A stretch of DNA of 64,000 nt from Xanthocytophaga flava (GTDB lineage: Bacteria; Bacteroidota; Bacteroidia; Cytophagales; 172606-1), in assembly GCF_030068545.1 (NCBI RefSeq), contig NZ_JASJOR010000008.1:124001-188000 (forward strand), read 5' to 3'. Within the stretch, counting starts at the first letter, position 1. The number at the start of each line of letters is the position of its first letter. The notes below the pieces were generated by a model. That model was not told where the DNA came from and did no database searches. It was given only the letters and a program-made list of their open reading frames with translations. Made by a program: the position numbers and the translations under genes. Shown in pieces: positions 17,636 through 26,490 of this stretch.

Positions 17636-18631
17636 TCAATAAGCTGTTTGGAAAATGACATCCAACAATGAGTTGGTTCCAGTTGCATCACCTGGTAGCT
17701 GCCAGATCATAATGCCAGAAGCTTTTTGTTTGGCTAGCTTTGTTTTCCGTTTTATTGTGTTTCGGCCATTGTAATAGATAGTTCTCTCATCCGGCATTTT
17801 CCACTCATCTTTTGTGTCTGATCCCGAAAAAGATGATTGAATTTCGCTATAGTTCATACTGATAGCAGTCATACCTTCACCGTATCCATAGCCATAAAAT
17901 GGAACTCCCAATGTCATTTTTTCTTTGGCTATTCCTCTGGTTTTTCCAAAATAACTCAGATCTTCTTCTGCATGGGCATAGGTCGAATGAGGACCTGGTT
18001 TGTCCGGACTCCACGGTCCAGTACGATCATAACTCATTATGTTGACAAAATCGTATTGGGCTAGTGCTTTGTCTGTTAGTTGGTCTTTGTAATAGATTGC
18101 AATGGCAGCAGTAATGAGTTTGTTGTGTTTTCGTAAGGCAGTGGCCAGTTCTACTACAAATGGCTCATAGTTTTCGTCGATATCTGCTCCTTCCAGATCT
18201 ACATCAATACCATCCAGTTGATAGGTAAGTGTCAAAGACACTAGTTTCTGAATAAGTAGACTTCTGTTAAGGGTAGCTAGCAGATGACGGTATTGAAGAT
18301 GTCTGCTACCTCCTCCAATAGAAAATAATACTTTAACCTGTTTGGAATGGGCTTCATCAACAAAAGAGGACACTCCGGAAAAATCTTGAGTAAAGTTTCC
18401 CAGTGAATCCGGATTGATAAACCATAGGTTGATATGGGTTAATTTTTCGAAAGGTACCTGGAGGTTCAATTTTCCTGATGTATCTGTTTTATAGGTGGCT
18501 TGTAAGGGATAGTACCCAATGATTTTAAAGGCTGAATTGGATATTTTTTTTGAATTTTGAGCCAGTGAAACAACGTAAGTAAATAAAAGGAATACAAGGA
18601 ATGATACTGTCAGCAGGCGAGGATATTTCAT
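17636..18631 (-). CDS. Secreted glycoside hydrolase family 18 protein (chitinase-like)
   Basis: 331 residues. Signal peptide 1-24 (MKYPRLLTVSFLVFLLFTYV and on to SLA). The GH18 active-site motif LDGIDVDLEG is complete (139-148), with the acid Glu147 and Asp143/Asp145. SIGGG (104-108) gives the second conserved strand. MSYDRTGPW is the later MxYD-type strand and MIWQLPGD the last strand with the conserved Trp. Such enzymes cleave chitin or related GlcNAc polymers through the substrate N-acetyl group. No T9SS tail or carbohydrate-binding module, so probably periplasmic or outer membrane. Monocistronic. Confidence 0.9.
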   Translation of the reverse strand: MKYPRLLTVSFLVFLLFTYVVSLAQNSKKISNSAFKIIGYYPLQATYKTDTSGKLNLQVPFEKLTHINLWFINPDSLGNFTQDFSGVSSFVDEAHSKQVKVLFSIGGGSRHLQYRHLLATLNRSLLIQKLVSLTLTYQLDGIDVDLEGADIDENYEPFVVELATALRKHNKLITAAIAIYYKDQLTDKALAQYDFVNIMSYDRTGPWSPDKPGPHSTYAHAEEDLSYFGKTRGIAKEKMTLGVPFYGYGYGEGMTAISMNYSEIQSSFSGSDTKDEWKMPDERTIYYNGRNTIKRKTKLAKQKASGIMIWQLPGDATGTNSLLDVIFQTAY

Positions 18632-18844
18632 GTATTGTTTAGCAGATAATAATAGTTGAATAAGATAAGAGATATAAAGTTAAAATATGTTGTGATAATT
18701 GTGGCATCCTTGACAGGAAGATGTTTCTAGTTAGTCTGTTCATCTTTTGGTTTAACAGATAAGGTTTATGATTTTTTATATATTTGGCACTTGCTGATTT
18801 TAACAGTGAACGTGAACTATACATAGCTATATTAAAACAAATAC

Positions 18845-19939
18845 ATGAGTTTTCTGAATAATATTATTGATGCACAAAACGAAGTAACACAACAGTATGT
18901 TGACTTTTGGGATTGGTTTAAAAAACATGCAAAAACTTTTTTTTATGTTGTGAAACAACGGGAAAATATTGAAACAGATTTCTTTGAAAAACTTTCTGAA
19001 CAACTAAATGTCTTTAATGAAAGTCTTTATTTTGTCGTTGGAATGCCTGATGAGGATACTGTCGAACTGATATTTACAGCAGATGGAATAATTAAGAATA
19101 TCGTTTTTGTAGAGGAGCTAGTACAAGCTGCCCCTTCTATAAAAGGATGGATTTTCACTGCCCTTAAATCAGCGACTGATACTTCAAAAATTAATATCAA
19201 AATGGAAGGATTTGATTTTAATGAAGAAAATATCGGGTTTTATGCCAATGAGCACCCTGAGTTTCCAGATGAAATTGATATTACTGTTGTTTATCCTGAT
19301 TTCGCTGAAGAAGATCGGCAGATGGTGGTTAACGGGATCTACATCTTTCTGGATAATGTGTTGGGTGAGTTAAACTTCGCCTGTATTATCGATCAGATAG
19401 ATATTGTGAGAAAACAAGAATCTGAGCAGGAGATTGTCCCAATTTCCAAACTGAAAAGTTTTTTGATCTGGAGAGAAAAAGAATTTGTTGAGAGATATGA
19501 AGGGGTAAGACGTAATACAGATAAAGACAATTATAGCATGTTGCAGGCTAAACTTGAAAATGGTAATATGCTATTGGCTGCTATCAATACCGACTTGTTG
19601 AAATGGGATAGAAAGGCCTCTCATCCATGGATTATGAATGTGGAGATTAAATATGATGGCTCAGAACTTAATGGAATGCCGGATGAGGATGCTTATACAC
19701 TAATGGAAGAGATTGAGGAAAATATTACAACCGAACTAAAAGATTCTGAGGGATACCTGAATATCGGCAGACAAACAGCCGAAGGGACACGAAATATTTA
19801 TTTTGCCTGCAAGGACTTCAGAAAGCCATCAAAAGTGTTAGGTGCTATCGAACGACTATATGTTGATCAGACAGAGATTAGTTATGAGATTTACAAGGAT
19901 AAATATTGGCAGTCATTTGAGCATTTTGTCAAACCCTGA
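18845..19939 (+). CDS. DUF695-like cytoplasmic protein
   Basis: 364 residues, acidic, no signal or TM. The N-terminal half has DFWDWFKKHAKTFFYVVKQR (21-40), a motif seen in DUF695-containing orphan proteins. The C-terminal half (about 215-360) resembles DUF695, with SHPWIMNVEIKYDG, MEEIEENITTELKDSEGYL and RNIYFACKDFRKPSKVL blocks. Function unknown. The ATG at 18845 follows an intergenic leader containing A-rich promoter-like DNA. Two hairpins follow the gene. Confidence 0.7.
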   Translation: MSFLNNIIDAQNEVTQQYVDFWDWFKKHAKTFFYVVKQRENIETDFFEKLSEQLNVFNESLYFVVGMPDEDTVELIFTADGIIKNIVFVEELVQAAPSIKGWIFTALKSATDTSKINIKMEGFDFNEENIGFYANEHPEFPDEIDITVVYPDFAEEDRQMVVNGIYIFLDNVLGELNFACIIDQIDIVRKQESEQEIVPISKLKSFLIWREKEFVERYEGVRRNTDKDNYSMLQAKLENGNMLLAAINTDLLKWDRKASHPWIMNVEIKYDGSELNGMPDEDAYTLMEEIEENITTELKDSEGYLNIGRQTAEGTRNIYFACKDFRKPSKVLGAIERLYVDQTEISYEIYKDKYWQSFEHFVKP

Positions 19940-19992
19940 GATGTACTCTGTAGAAAGAAAATATGTCGGCATTGTTTTTTTAGTATTCTAAG

Positions 19993-20066
19993 TGCCACAT
20001 TACTGTGGCAGAATTTTGATCTCATACTTGTGTATAGAAACCCTGTGTTTACTGAACACAGGGTTT
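19993..20066. terminator. Two hairpins, the second a strong bidirectional terminator
   Basis: Hairpin A: TGCCACA / TGTGGCA (19993-19999 with 20004-20010). Hairpin B: perfect 12-bp AAACCCTGTGTT / AACACAGGGTTT (20038-20049 with 20055-20066), loop TACTG, followed by TTGTTTGT. They separate the DUF695-like gene from the convergent molybdenum hydroxylase operon. Confidence 0.87.
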
Positions 20067-20076
20067 TTGTTTGTAT

Positions 20077-22239
20077 CTATATTTCATCCAGTGTGAATGG
20101 TAGTTTGCGGATACGTTTGCCTGTCAGATCAAAGATGGCATTGCATAGGGCGGGAGCTAATGGAGGAAGGCCTGGTTCTCCAACACCCCCGGGTTTCTCA
20201 TTATTTTCCATGATATGTACTTCTATATCTGGAATATCGAGCATACGAGGCATCAGATAGGTATCAAAGTTTTTCTCTACAGTCATTCCATACTGAAAGT
20301 GAATTGCATGAAATATAGCAGCTCCCAGACCCATAACAATACCACCTTCCACCTGTGCCTTAATGATATCCGGATTTACATACCATCCACAATCCATTAA
20401 CGCGATTACTTTATCAATTTGTAGCTTTTTATCCGCATTTCGCGACACAATGACAATATGGGCAGCTATACTGCCAAAACATTCTGTAATGGCTACTCCC
20501 CAACCTTTATTCTTACGAGATTTCCAACCACTGACTGCTTCCAGTTTATCTATAAAGTTTTGGTAACGAGTTTCCTGAAGATGACTTCTCCGAAAATCCA
20601 TCGGGTCTTGTTTAGCCTTGTATGCCAGTTCATCTATAAAGCTTTCGCAGGCAAAGCCATTCGTAGAAGCATCTACCGAACGCCACCACATGACAGGCAT
20701 TGGTACCCGATTTCCTACACCTGCAAAGCTATAATGTGGAATTGATTTATAATAAGGATGCAACAACCCTTCGATCCTTCCCTTGTTGTATTCTGCCGGT
20801 TCCGGATCAGCATAAGGTGTTGCACTCCATTCCTGTCCAATCCACTGTGTAGAAGTAATGGTTTGGAATGCCATAATTTTTCCTTTTTTATCCAAGCCCC
20901 CTCGACAACTGAAAAATGCGCCTGGACGAAACGGTCCTGCTATCATATCGTCTTCCCGTGTCCATACTACCTGTACAGGTGCATTGAGCTCTTTTGATAA
21001 CAAAGCGGCTTCATGAGGATAATCTGTAAATGCTTTTCGGCCAAAGCCACCACCCAGAAACGTCATGTGAACAGTCACATTTTCAATAGGTATGTTCATT
21101 CGCTGACTAAGATCTGCCTGTGTCCAGTTGGCTTCCTGCAAAGGGCCCCATACATCTATCCGGTTATCATGTACATGTACAGTACAGTTGAGCGGCTCCA
21201 TGCAACTATGCGCCTGATAGGGTGTTTCATATTCTACTGACAATGTATCGGAAGCTTGTTTGACTGCTTTTTCAAACTGGGATGATGGAGCAGGTTTTTT
21301 GAGATTGTGACGCATTTGTTCATCCATTTGAGTGGTACTTACATGATCAAAACCTGTGTCATCCCATTCTACTCGCAGTACTTTGCGTCCCTGCATAGCA
21401 GCCCAAATTGAATTGGCAACTACGGCTACTCCTTCATATAAACTACCAAAAACAGCCCGTTGTACTTTGCAAACATGTTTTACTCCTGAAATTTTTCGGG
21501 CCTCTGTATCATCAAAACTTTTTACTTTCCCCCGAAACCGTGGATTGCGTTCAACGACAGCATAGAGCAGGCCTGGTAACTTTTTATCCAAACCAAAAAC
21601 TGCTGTACCATTGACTTTAGAAGGAATATCTTTACGGGAAAGAGGTTTACCAATAATGGTATAGTCTTTTCGTTCTTTCAGAATTATATTGGAGGGAGGT
21701 TTTATTTTTGCAGCTTCTTCTACTAGTGAACCATAACCTGCTTTTTGGTTAGTCGGCTGGTGGTATACATATCCATTTTTAGCAGAACATTCGGTTACTG
21801 GCACATTCCATTTCTTTGCCGCAGCCATAACAAGCATTTGTCGTGCTGTAGCTCCCATCTGTAATAGTTGTTGATACCATCCTCTTACCGAGAAGCTTCC
21901 TTCCTGTGGTTGAGGGCCATACTTTTTAGGATTGGCTGAGGCTGATACTACAGTGATCTGATCCATACTTACCTCCAGTTCTTCTGCGAGGATTTGCGGA
22001 ATAGTTTGCTGAGTACCTTGTCCCATCTCTGACCGATGGTTCATCAGCTTTATGACCCCATTTGTATCTATTGATATCCAGGCTACCAACTCAACTACTG
22101 AACTGGCGGTTTGTGAGTTTATCACTTTTACTGTGTGATCACAGCCTGAAGTGTAGTAGCCCAGTGTTAATGAAAGCGTTGAGAACCCTGATAAACGGAT
22201 AAAATCTCTACGGGAAAGGGATTCTTTCTGATTTTTCAT
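20077..22239 (-). CDS. Molybdopterin-binding large subunit, xanthine dehydrogenase/isoquinoline 1-oxidoreductase type
   Basis: 720 residues. The N-terminus SLSRRDFIRLSGFSTLSL is a twin-arginine signal (RR at about 10-11), so the folded complex is exported. Moco-binding blocks are visible: LMNHRSEMGQGTQQTIPQI, HSCMEPLNCTV, TFLGGGFGRKAFTDYPHEAA, and near the C-terminus GGVGEPGLPPLAPAL, which contains the catalytic Glu. The single-chain layout and the two-subunit operon match IorB-like aldehyde/N-heterocycle hydroxylases. Its 4-bp ATGA overlap with the 2Fe-2S subunit shows translational coupling. Electrons would pass Moco to 2Fe-2S to an external acceptor; no FAD subunit is present here. Confidence 0.93.
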   Translation of the reverse strand: MKNQKESLSRRDFIRLSGFSTLSLTLGYYTSGCDHTVKVINSQTASSVVELVAWISIDTNGVIKLMNHRSEMGQGTQQTIPQILAEELEVSMDQITVVSASANPKKYGPQPQEGSFSVRGWYQQLLQMGATARQMLVMAAAKKWNVPVTECSAKNGYVYHQPTNQKAGYGSLVEEAAKIKPPSNIILKERKDYTIIGKPLSRKDIPSKVNGTAVFGLDKKLPGLLYAVVERNPRFRGKVKSFDDTEARKISGVKHVCKVQRAVFGSLYEGVAVVANSIWAAMQGRKVLRVEWDDTGFDHVSTTQMDEQMRHNLKKPAPSSQFEKAVKQASDTLSVEYETPYQAHSCMEPLNCTVHVHDNRIDVWGPLQEANWTQADLSQRMNIPIENVTVHMTFLGGGFGRKAFTDYPHEAALLSKELNAPVQVVWTREDDMIAGPFRPGAFFSCRGGLDKKGKIMAFQTITSTQWIGQEWSATPYADPEPAEYNKGRIEGLLHPYYKSIPHYSFAGVGNRVPMPVMWWRSVDASTNGFACESFIDELAYKAKQDPMDFRRSHLQETRYQNFIDKLEAVSGWKSRKNKGWGVAITECFGSIAAHIVIVSRNADKKLQIDKVIALMDCGWYVNPDIIKAQVEGGIVMGLGAAIFHAIHFQYGMTVEKNFDTYLMPRMLDIPDIEVHIMENNEKPGGVGEPGLPPLAPALCNAIFDLTGKRIRKLPFTLDEI

Positions 22240-22712
22240 TCTGTAGGTAGTTTTTTGGCAAGACTAGCTGCTTTTTTGATAGCTTTGCGTATGCGTGTAT
22301 AAGTACCACACCTACAAATGTGCCCCTGCATAGCCAGATTGATGTCCTGATCTGTAGGATTAGGGTTGTCTTTGAGAAATGCTGCTGCTGTCATGATTTG
22401 GCCACTTTGGCAATAACCACACTGAGGAACTTGCTCTTCAATCCATGCTTGTTGTACAGGATGGGAATTATCAAAAGATAAGCCTTCAATAGTAGTTACT
22501 GGCTGATTTGCTACTGCCGATACCGGAATGGAACAAGCTCGAACAGGAGTTCCATTCAAATGGACTGTACAGGCTCCGCATTGTGCTATACCACACCCAA
22601 ACTTTGTTCCAGTCAAACCTACTAGATCTCGAATTACCCATAGAAGTGGCATTGCTTCCTCAGCCTCAACTGTATAACTTTTTTGATTAATCAAAAGTGT
22701 GTAAGAAGGCAT
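22236..22712 (-). CDS. 2Fe-2S small subunit of molybdenum hydroxylase (IorA-like)
   Basis: 158 residues. The plant-type 2Fe-2S site is Cys40, Cys45, Cys48 (FGCGIAQCGACTVHLNG) and Cys60. The second helical cluster site is Cys98, Cys101, Cys133 and Cys135 (QCGYCQSGQ and HICRCGTY). All eight ligands are intact. It has no signal peptide, consistent with piggy-back Tat export on the large subunit. It is the upstream partner of the large-subunit gene, overlapping by 4 bp. Confidence 0.94.
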   Translation of the reverse strand: MPSYTLLINQKSYTVEAEEAMPLLWVIRDLVGLTGTKFGCGIAQCGACTVHLNGTPVRACSIPVSAVANQPVTTIEGLSFDNSHPVQQAWIEEQVPQCGYCQSGQIMTAAAFLKDNPNPTDQDINLAMQGHICRCGTYTRIRKAIKKAASLAKKLPTE

Positions 22713-22754
22713 AGTAGATAGTTATAAAAAGAATTTCTGAAAGTTGGATATAGT

Positions 22755-23858
22755 TTAATTAGCAGGTTCAAACACAAGATGACGCTCAAAAAATGGTAAG
22801 AGGCGCGAATAAAAGCGACCGTTTTCTGTCCAGGTTTTGTCCCAGGGATCACCCCGATATTCTTCTGCTTCGTGTTCTATGCCCAGATCTTCCAGCTTTC
22901 TGCTGAAGTCCTGGTTGGAGTATACATGTGCCTGAGTAGGATCGAATCGCCCCCAGTCAAACGCAATACCTCGCATTGAACGCAGGTTAGATGCAGATTC
23001 CTCAAGGGTAGCATCCAGTAAAAAGCCATCTTTTGTTTTCTTTGTGTTTGCTGTATGTAGTTTGGGTTCACCTTTTTCTGCTTCCATAAAGTAATCACAA
23101 TAAAAGGGGGGACGATTAGGATTGGGCAAAAATGCCTGGCTAATGGTTATAAAGAGTTTTGAACGACCATCACCACCAAGCTCATCGACTGTTTTACACT
23201 GATATAACTTTTTCCAGTCCACCTGTACATAAGACCACGGAATCTGTCCTGATCCGGTTGCAACTGGATGTAATGCATATACCACGCTGAAAAGATCTGC
23301 ATGTACCATTGCCAGTTTTAGTGCGCCCCGACCGCCCATAAAATCTCCTGCTAAGCCCCGGCTATTCCGATGTGGAAGCGTTCTGAACCGTTTGTCAATA
23401 AAGGGAACCAGTTCTTTGGTTATAAAATCCAGCCAACGGCCGGAAATAGGGGAGTTTTCATAAATACTTCCGGTGGTGGGTGTACTAAAGTCAGCAGCTA
23501 CAAAAATAAAGTCCTGAATCATTCCACTGGTTATGCCACGATCAAGTAATTTAACCACATTACCATTCTCAAACATCTTTTCAACACTCCAGAAGATATT
23601 ATGGAAGTAATAAATTACTGGATACGATTTTTTGGATGAAGCATAACCAGGGGGTAGATATACCTTGATAGTCCGGTTTGGATCTAGCCCAATTCGGTTT
23701 TCGAGAAGAATCACAGATGGAAGTTTTTCGGTTATCAGATTTCCTTGTTTCACTTCTGGAATCTGCAAAGAGGTGGTTTTAGCTTTTGATTGGGCAAGCC
23801 CACTGCTAATCAAATCTGTAAAGACTAATAACAAACATAAAAATTTCAGATGTGCCAT
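22755..23858 (-). CDS. Secreted esterase-fold (esterase D/Fes-like) probable pseudoenzyme
   Basis: 367 residues, signal peptide 1-22. The alpha/beta fold is recognisable: RTIKVYLPPGY (62-72), PVIYYFH (80-86) and GLAGDFMGGRGALKLAM (168-184). In active members the nucleophile block is GxSMGGxGAL. Here Phe173 replaces Ser. The usual catalytic His position near the C-terminus reads EEYRGDPWDKTWTENG, with Pro where family members have His (G-x-H). So two triad residues are missing while the scaffold is preserved. It lies just upstream of and in line with the molybdenum hydroxylase operon (42-bp gap). A binding or structural role is possible. Confidence 0.82.
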   Translation of the reverse strand: MAHLKFLCLLLVFTDLISSGLAQSKAKTTSLQIPEVKQGNLITEKLPSVILLENRIGLDPNRTIKVYLPPGYASSKKSYPVIYYFHNIFWSVEKMFENGNVVKLLDRGITSGMIQDFIFVAADFSTPTTGSIYENSPISGRWLDFITKELVPFIDKRFRTLPHRNSRGLAGDFMGGRGALKLAMVHADLFSVVYALHPVATGSGQIPWSYVQVDWKKLYQCKTVDELGGDGRSKLFITISQAFLPNPNRPPFYCDYFMEAEKGEPKLHTANTKKTKDGFLLDATLEESASNLRSMRGIAFDWGRFDPTQAHVYSNQDFSRKLEDLGIEHEAEEYRGDPWDKTWTENGRFYSRLLPFFERHLVFEPAN

Positions 23859-24227
23859 GATATGGAGGATTAGATTGGAAAAAATCTTTGATGCGGCAAT
23901 ACTGATTATTCAGGGTATAATCAAACCTGATTTACTATATGCTGGTGCTGAATTGAAAGTACAAAGGAAAATAATCCGAAAAATAGAGGATTGACCACTT
24001 ACGTGTGTGGGTATACCAAAGACTGTATTTTATTGATTAGTAGAAATTGGGATTACCAGCTTTATGATAATTTGAAAGCCACAGGAATTAGAGCATTAGA
24101 TAATGAATCCTGCAAAGTGAGTATAGTAGAAGTAAACCTCTGCTATACTCACTATATCAGAAATACTGATAAGCAGGAGTAAATGGTGATGTTTGGTAGT
24201 AGATATTTTTGAATTAGGGAGGTCGAC
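23859..24227. other. Intergenic region with one hairpin
   Basis: 369 bp with no convincing gene. A 15-bp imperfect stem AGTGAGTATAGTAGA (24116-24130) / 24139-24153 with an 8-nt loop lies downstream of the minus-strand lipoprotein gene at 24228 and may terminate it. A short plus-strand frame at 23991-24182 has no coding character that I trust. Confidence 0.5.
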
Positions 24228-24851
24228 TTAGTTTGTGCCAATATAGTGGTCAAAATCCAAACCTTCCAGATAGGATATCTTCCAGACCGTATTTTCTTTC
24301 TTAGCTTGTACCTTGTAATAGAAATCATTTCCCCAGGTCCATTGAAATGATACCTGATCAGAAGAATGTTTTAGGTTAGTAATAACCAATTTCTTCCAGT
24401 ACTCATCTGGATTATCCTGACAATTGCACCAGGCATTTACATCTGTTGAATAAGGAGACATATCGTCTTTAAGCCATTCTACTTTTCCTTGTTTCAGATC
24501 CTGGTCTATACGTGAGGCTATATTCTGGTAGTTTTTTAGGAAATCGTTTGAAAAGAATCCTGTTTGCTCCAGTGTTTTTATTCGTTTGTTCTGTGCATTC
24601 CAGTCGATACCGGAATAAATCGAGTCAGATGTGGTCTTCGTCATAGGAGTGAAATCTTCAGCGATACCTTCTTTTTCATACCACTCATAGGTCTTTCTGA
24701 TAAGGGCTGTTAACTCAATACTATCTGTAGCAGTAGCTGTTGACTGATTTACAGATTGGTGTTCTTCAGAGTGTTCAGATTGATTACAACTACTAAAAAC
24801 GAATAGGACGGAGATAAATGTTGCTAAATACAGACAGAGTTTCATTGGCAA
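24228..24851 (-). CDS. Putative lipoprotein of unknown function
   Basis: 207 residues (or 205 from Met3). Lipobox FVFSSC with Cys22, then a Ser/Thr/Glu-rich linker (22-45). The mature domain contains IRKTYEWYEKEG, SNDFLKNYQNIASRID and the terminal strand VWKISYLEGLDFDHYIG. The pattern recalls small secreted DUF3828-like domains ('W.I..I..'), but I am not sure. Single gene. Confidence 0.72.
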   Translation of the reverse strand: MPMKLCLYLATFISVLFVFSSCNQSEHSEEHQSVNQSTATATDSIELTALIRKTYEWYEKEGIAEDFTPMTKTTSDSIYSGIDWNAQNKRIKTLEQTGFFSNDFLKNYQNIASRIDQDLKQGKVEWLKDDMSPYSTDVNAWCNCQDNPDEYWKKLVITNLKHSSDQVSFQWTWGNDFYYKVQAKKENTVWKISYLEGLDFDHYIGTN

Positions 24852-24950
24852 AACAGGTTAAGTTTTGCAAGTACGGAATAGAAGTTGAAATGTAGGTAAT
24901 CAGAGGTTGGAATTTTTTTCAATAGATAGCCAACTCAGATAGAGATGTAA

Positions 24951-24995
24951 AAACAAAGCCTTAGTTTAATAGTATATTGGACTAAGGCTTTGTTT
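24951..24995 (-). terminator. Terminator of the adhesin-OmpA operon
   Basis: A perfect 15-bp stem AAACAAAGCCTTAGT / ACTAAGGCTTTGTTT (24951-24965 with 24981-24995), 15-nt loop, about 80 bp after the OmpA-family gene, minus orientation. Confidence 0.82.
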
Positions 24996-25072
24996 TACGA
25001 ATTGACAAAGGTTATTTAAACCTGGACTACTAAATAAGAGTTAACAGAGATCTGGTTATTTTGCTATCGTAC

Positions 25073-26455
25073 TTATTTGGTCTCTGGAGACTCTATCTCG
25101 ATTTCTACACGTCTGTTTTTTCTTCTGTTTTGATCAGACGTGTTAGGAACTAATGGCTGACTTTCTCCTGCAGAATCGACATCCATTCTGTTTCTGCCAA
25201 CACCTTTTTGTGCAAGGTAATTAGCTACTAGGGTAGCACGTTTTTTTCCTACACGAAGATTTACTTCTTCTGTACCCAGATCACAGGTATGTCCCACAAT
25301 AGAAACGCGTAGTTCCGGATGGGCTAGCAGAATCGCTGCCACACTATCCAAATGAGATTTCATACTTTCAGGAATCTCAGTTTGACCCAATTTGTCAAAT
25401 TCCATAGGTTCTTCTACAACCTGCTTTTCTTTATTAGTTATGGTCTTTTGAGAAGTTGAAGTAGTACTGGTGGGCTGATTCTGCCTTGTTTCAACTTGTT
25501 GTTCTGTAGTTTCAGCTCTTTTAACTTCTTCTTGTGTCGTCTTCTTTGGTTCAGATGCCGGAACATCTGTAGTCACAGCTTGTGGCTTATCGGCTTCTGT
25601 ATCTGCATCTTTGGATTTACGTTTACCAAAGGTCAAACGAACCTGTATCCCAAAACCTGTTAGTTTTGGATTGCTTGCATACCCAGTACTCAACACACTG
25701 AATGTTTTTATCGCGTTTACGTTGGTTGATTCGTAGGAAACTAATGGCTGGTTATGTCCTCCTTTTCTCATATTGGTAAGACCATAATCCACATAGATTC
25801 CAGTATACAAACGCAATACAGGAGAAAGTCTGAAACTAAGTCCGGTAGCAGCACTCAGTGTGGCCGTAGGTTTCAGGGATGTTTTGGTTGCACTTTGCCA
25901 GTTATTTACAGATCCAAATCCATGTTGTGGCAGATCGTGAACTTCTACATTAAAATCCGGATAATATCCGGTAGTAGTTATTTGTGCAGACTTTGTTTTA
26001 ATAGTTACATTAAATGGAAATATAATACGTGTACCTGCATCGATATACCATTGCGTTTTCTCTCCATCTGTATGATATTGTAACATAACAGGTATACCTA
26101 CAGCCCAGAAACGTTGATTCTCTTTGTATCCTATTGTACTGACATTGTATTGAAAGGCAGATCCTTCAGTATCCACCTGATAGGAAGAAAATACAGCACC
26201 CTCTCGTAAGGTTACTTTCGTAGAGTAATAACTACCTGAAATCCCTGTTAGCAGTCCCCACTTTGTTGCTAGCGGAAAAGTATAATTTACACCTAATGAG
26301 CCCCCCGGCTGTAAGCGGACCTGACTGTTTGGCAACGTATACTTCAAACCTTGCCACCCACCATTTAATTCTACTCCAAATTCCTGTGCACTGGCAGCAA
26401 AAGGGCTTGCCAGAAAAAATAACCAGGCTGATATCTTTATATATTTATATTTCAT
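25073..26455 (-). CDS. OmpA-family outer membrane protein with N-terminal beta-barrel
   Basis: 460 residues. Signal peptide 1-23. An outer-membrane beta-barrel-like domain spans 24-278, with alternating aromatic strands and a terminal strand GFGIQVRLTFGK. A Lys/Glu/Thr/Gln-rich linker covers 279-350. A peptidoglycan-binding OmpA domain spans 352-456, with the signature VGHTCDLGTEEVNLRVGKKRA, the NYLAQKGVG helix and the NRRKNRRVEI end. It would anchor the outer membrane to the cell wall. It lies 35 bp after the giant T9SS adhesin on the same strand, so the two are very likely one operon. Confidence 0.92.
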   Translation of the reverse strand: MKYKYIKISAWLFFLASPFAASAQEFGVELNGGWQGLKYTLPNSQVRLQPGGSLGVNYTFPLATKWGLLTGISGSYYSTKVTLREGAVFSSYQVDTEGSAFQYNVSTIGYKENQRFWAVGIPVMLQYHTDGEKTQWYIDAGTRIIFPFNVTIKTKSAQITTTGYYPDFNVEVHDLPQHGFGSVNNWQSATKTSLKPTATLSAATGLSFRLSPVLRLYTGIYVDYGLTNMRKGGHNQPLVSYESTNVNAIKTFSVLSTGYASNPKLTGFGIQVRLTFGKRKSKDADTEADKPQAVTTDVPASEPKKTTQEEVKRAETTEQQVETRQNQPTSTTSTSQKTITNKEKQVVEEPMEFDKLGQTEIPESMKSHLDSVAAILLAHPELRVSIVGHTCDLGTEEVNLRVGKKRATLVANYLAQKGVGRNRMDVDSAGESQPLVPNTSDQNRRKNRRVEIEIESPETK

Positions 26456-26490
26456 CGTTTTACTTTTTAGAGAATAGGAACTTTACTGAT

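Noticed and set aside
23991..24182. 63-codon plus-strand frame in the gap 23859-24227
   Set aside because: Contains the hairpin at 24116-24153, no family features, not supported as a gene.
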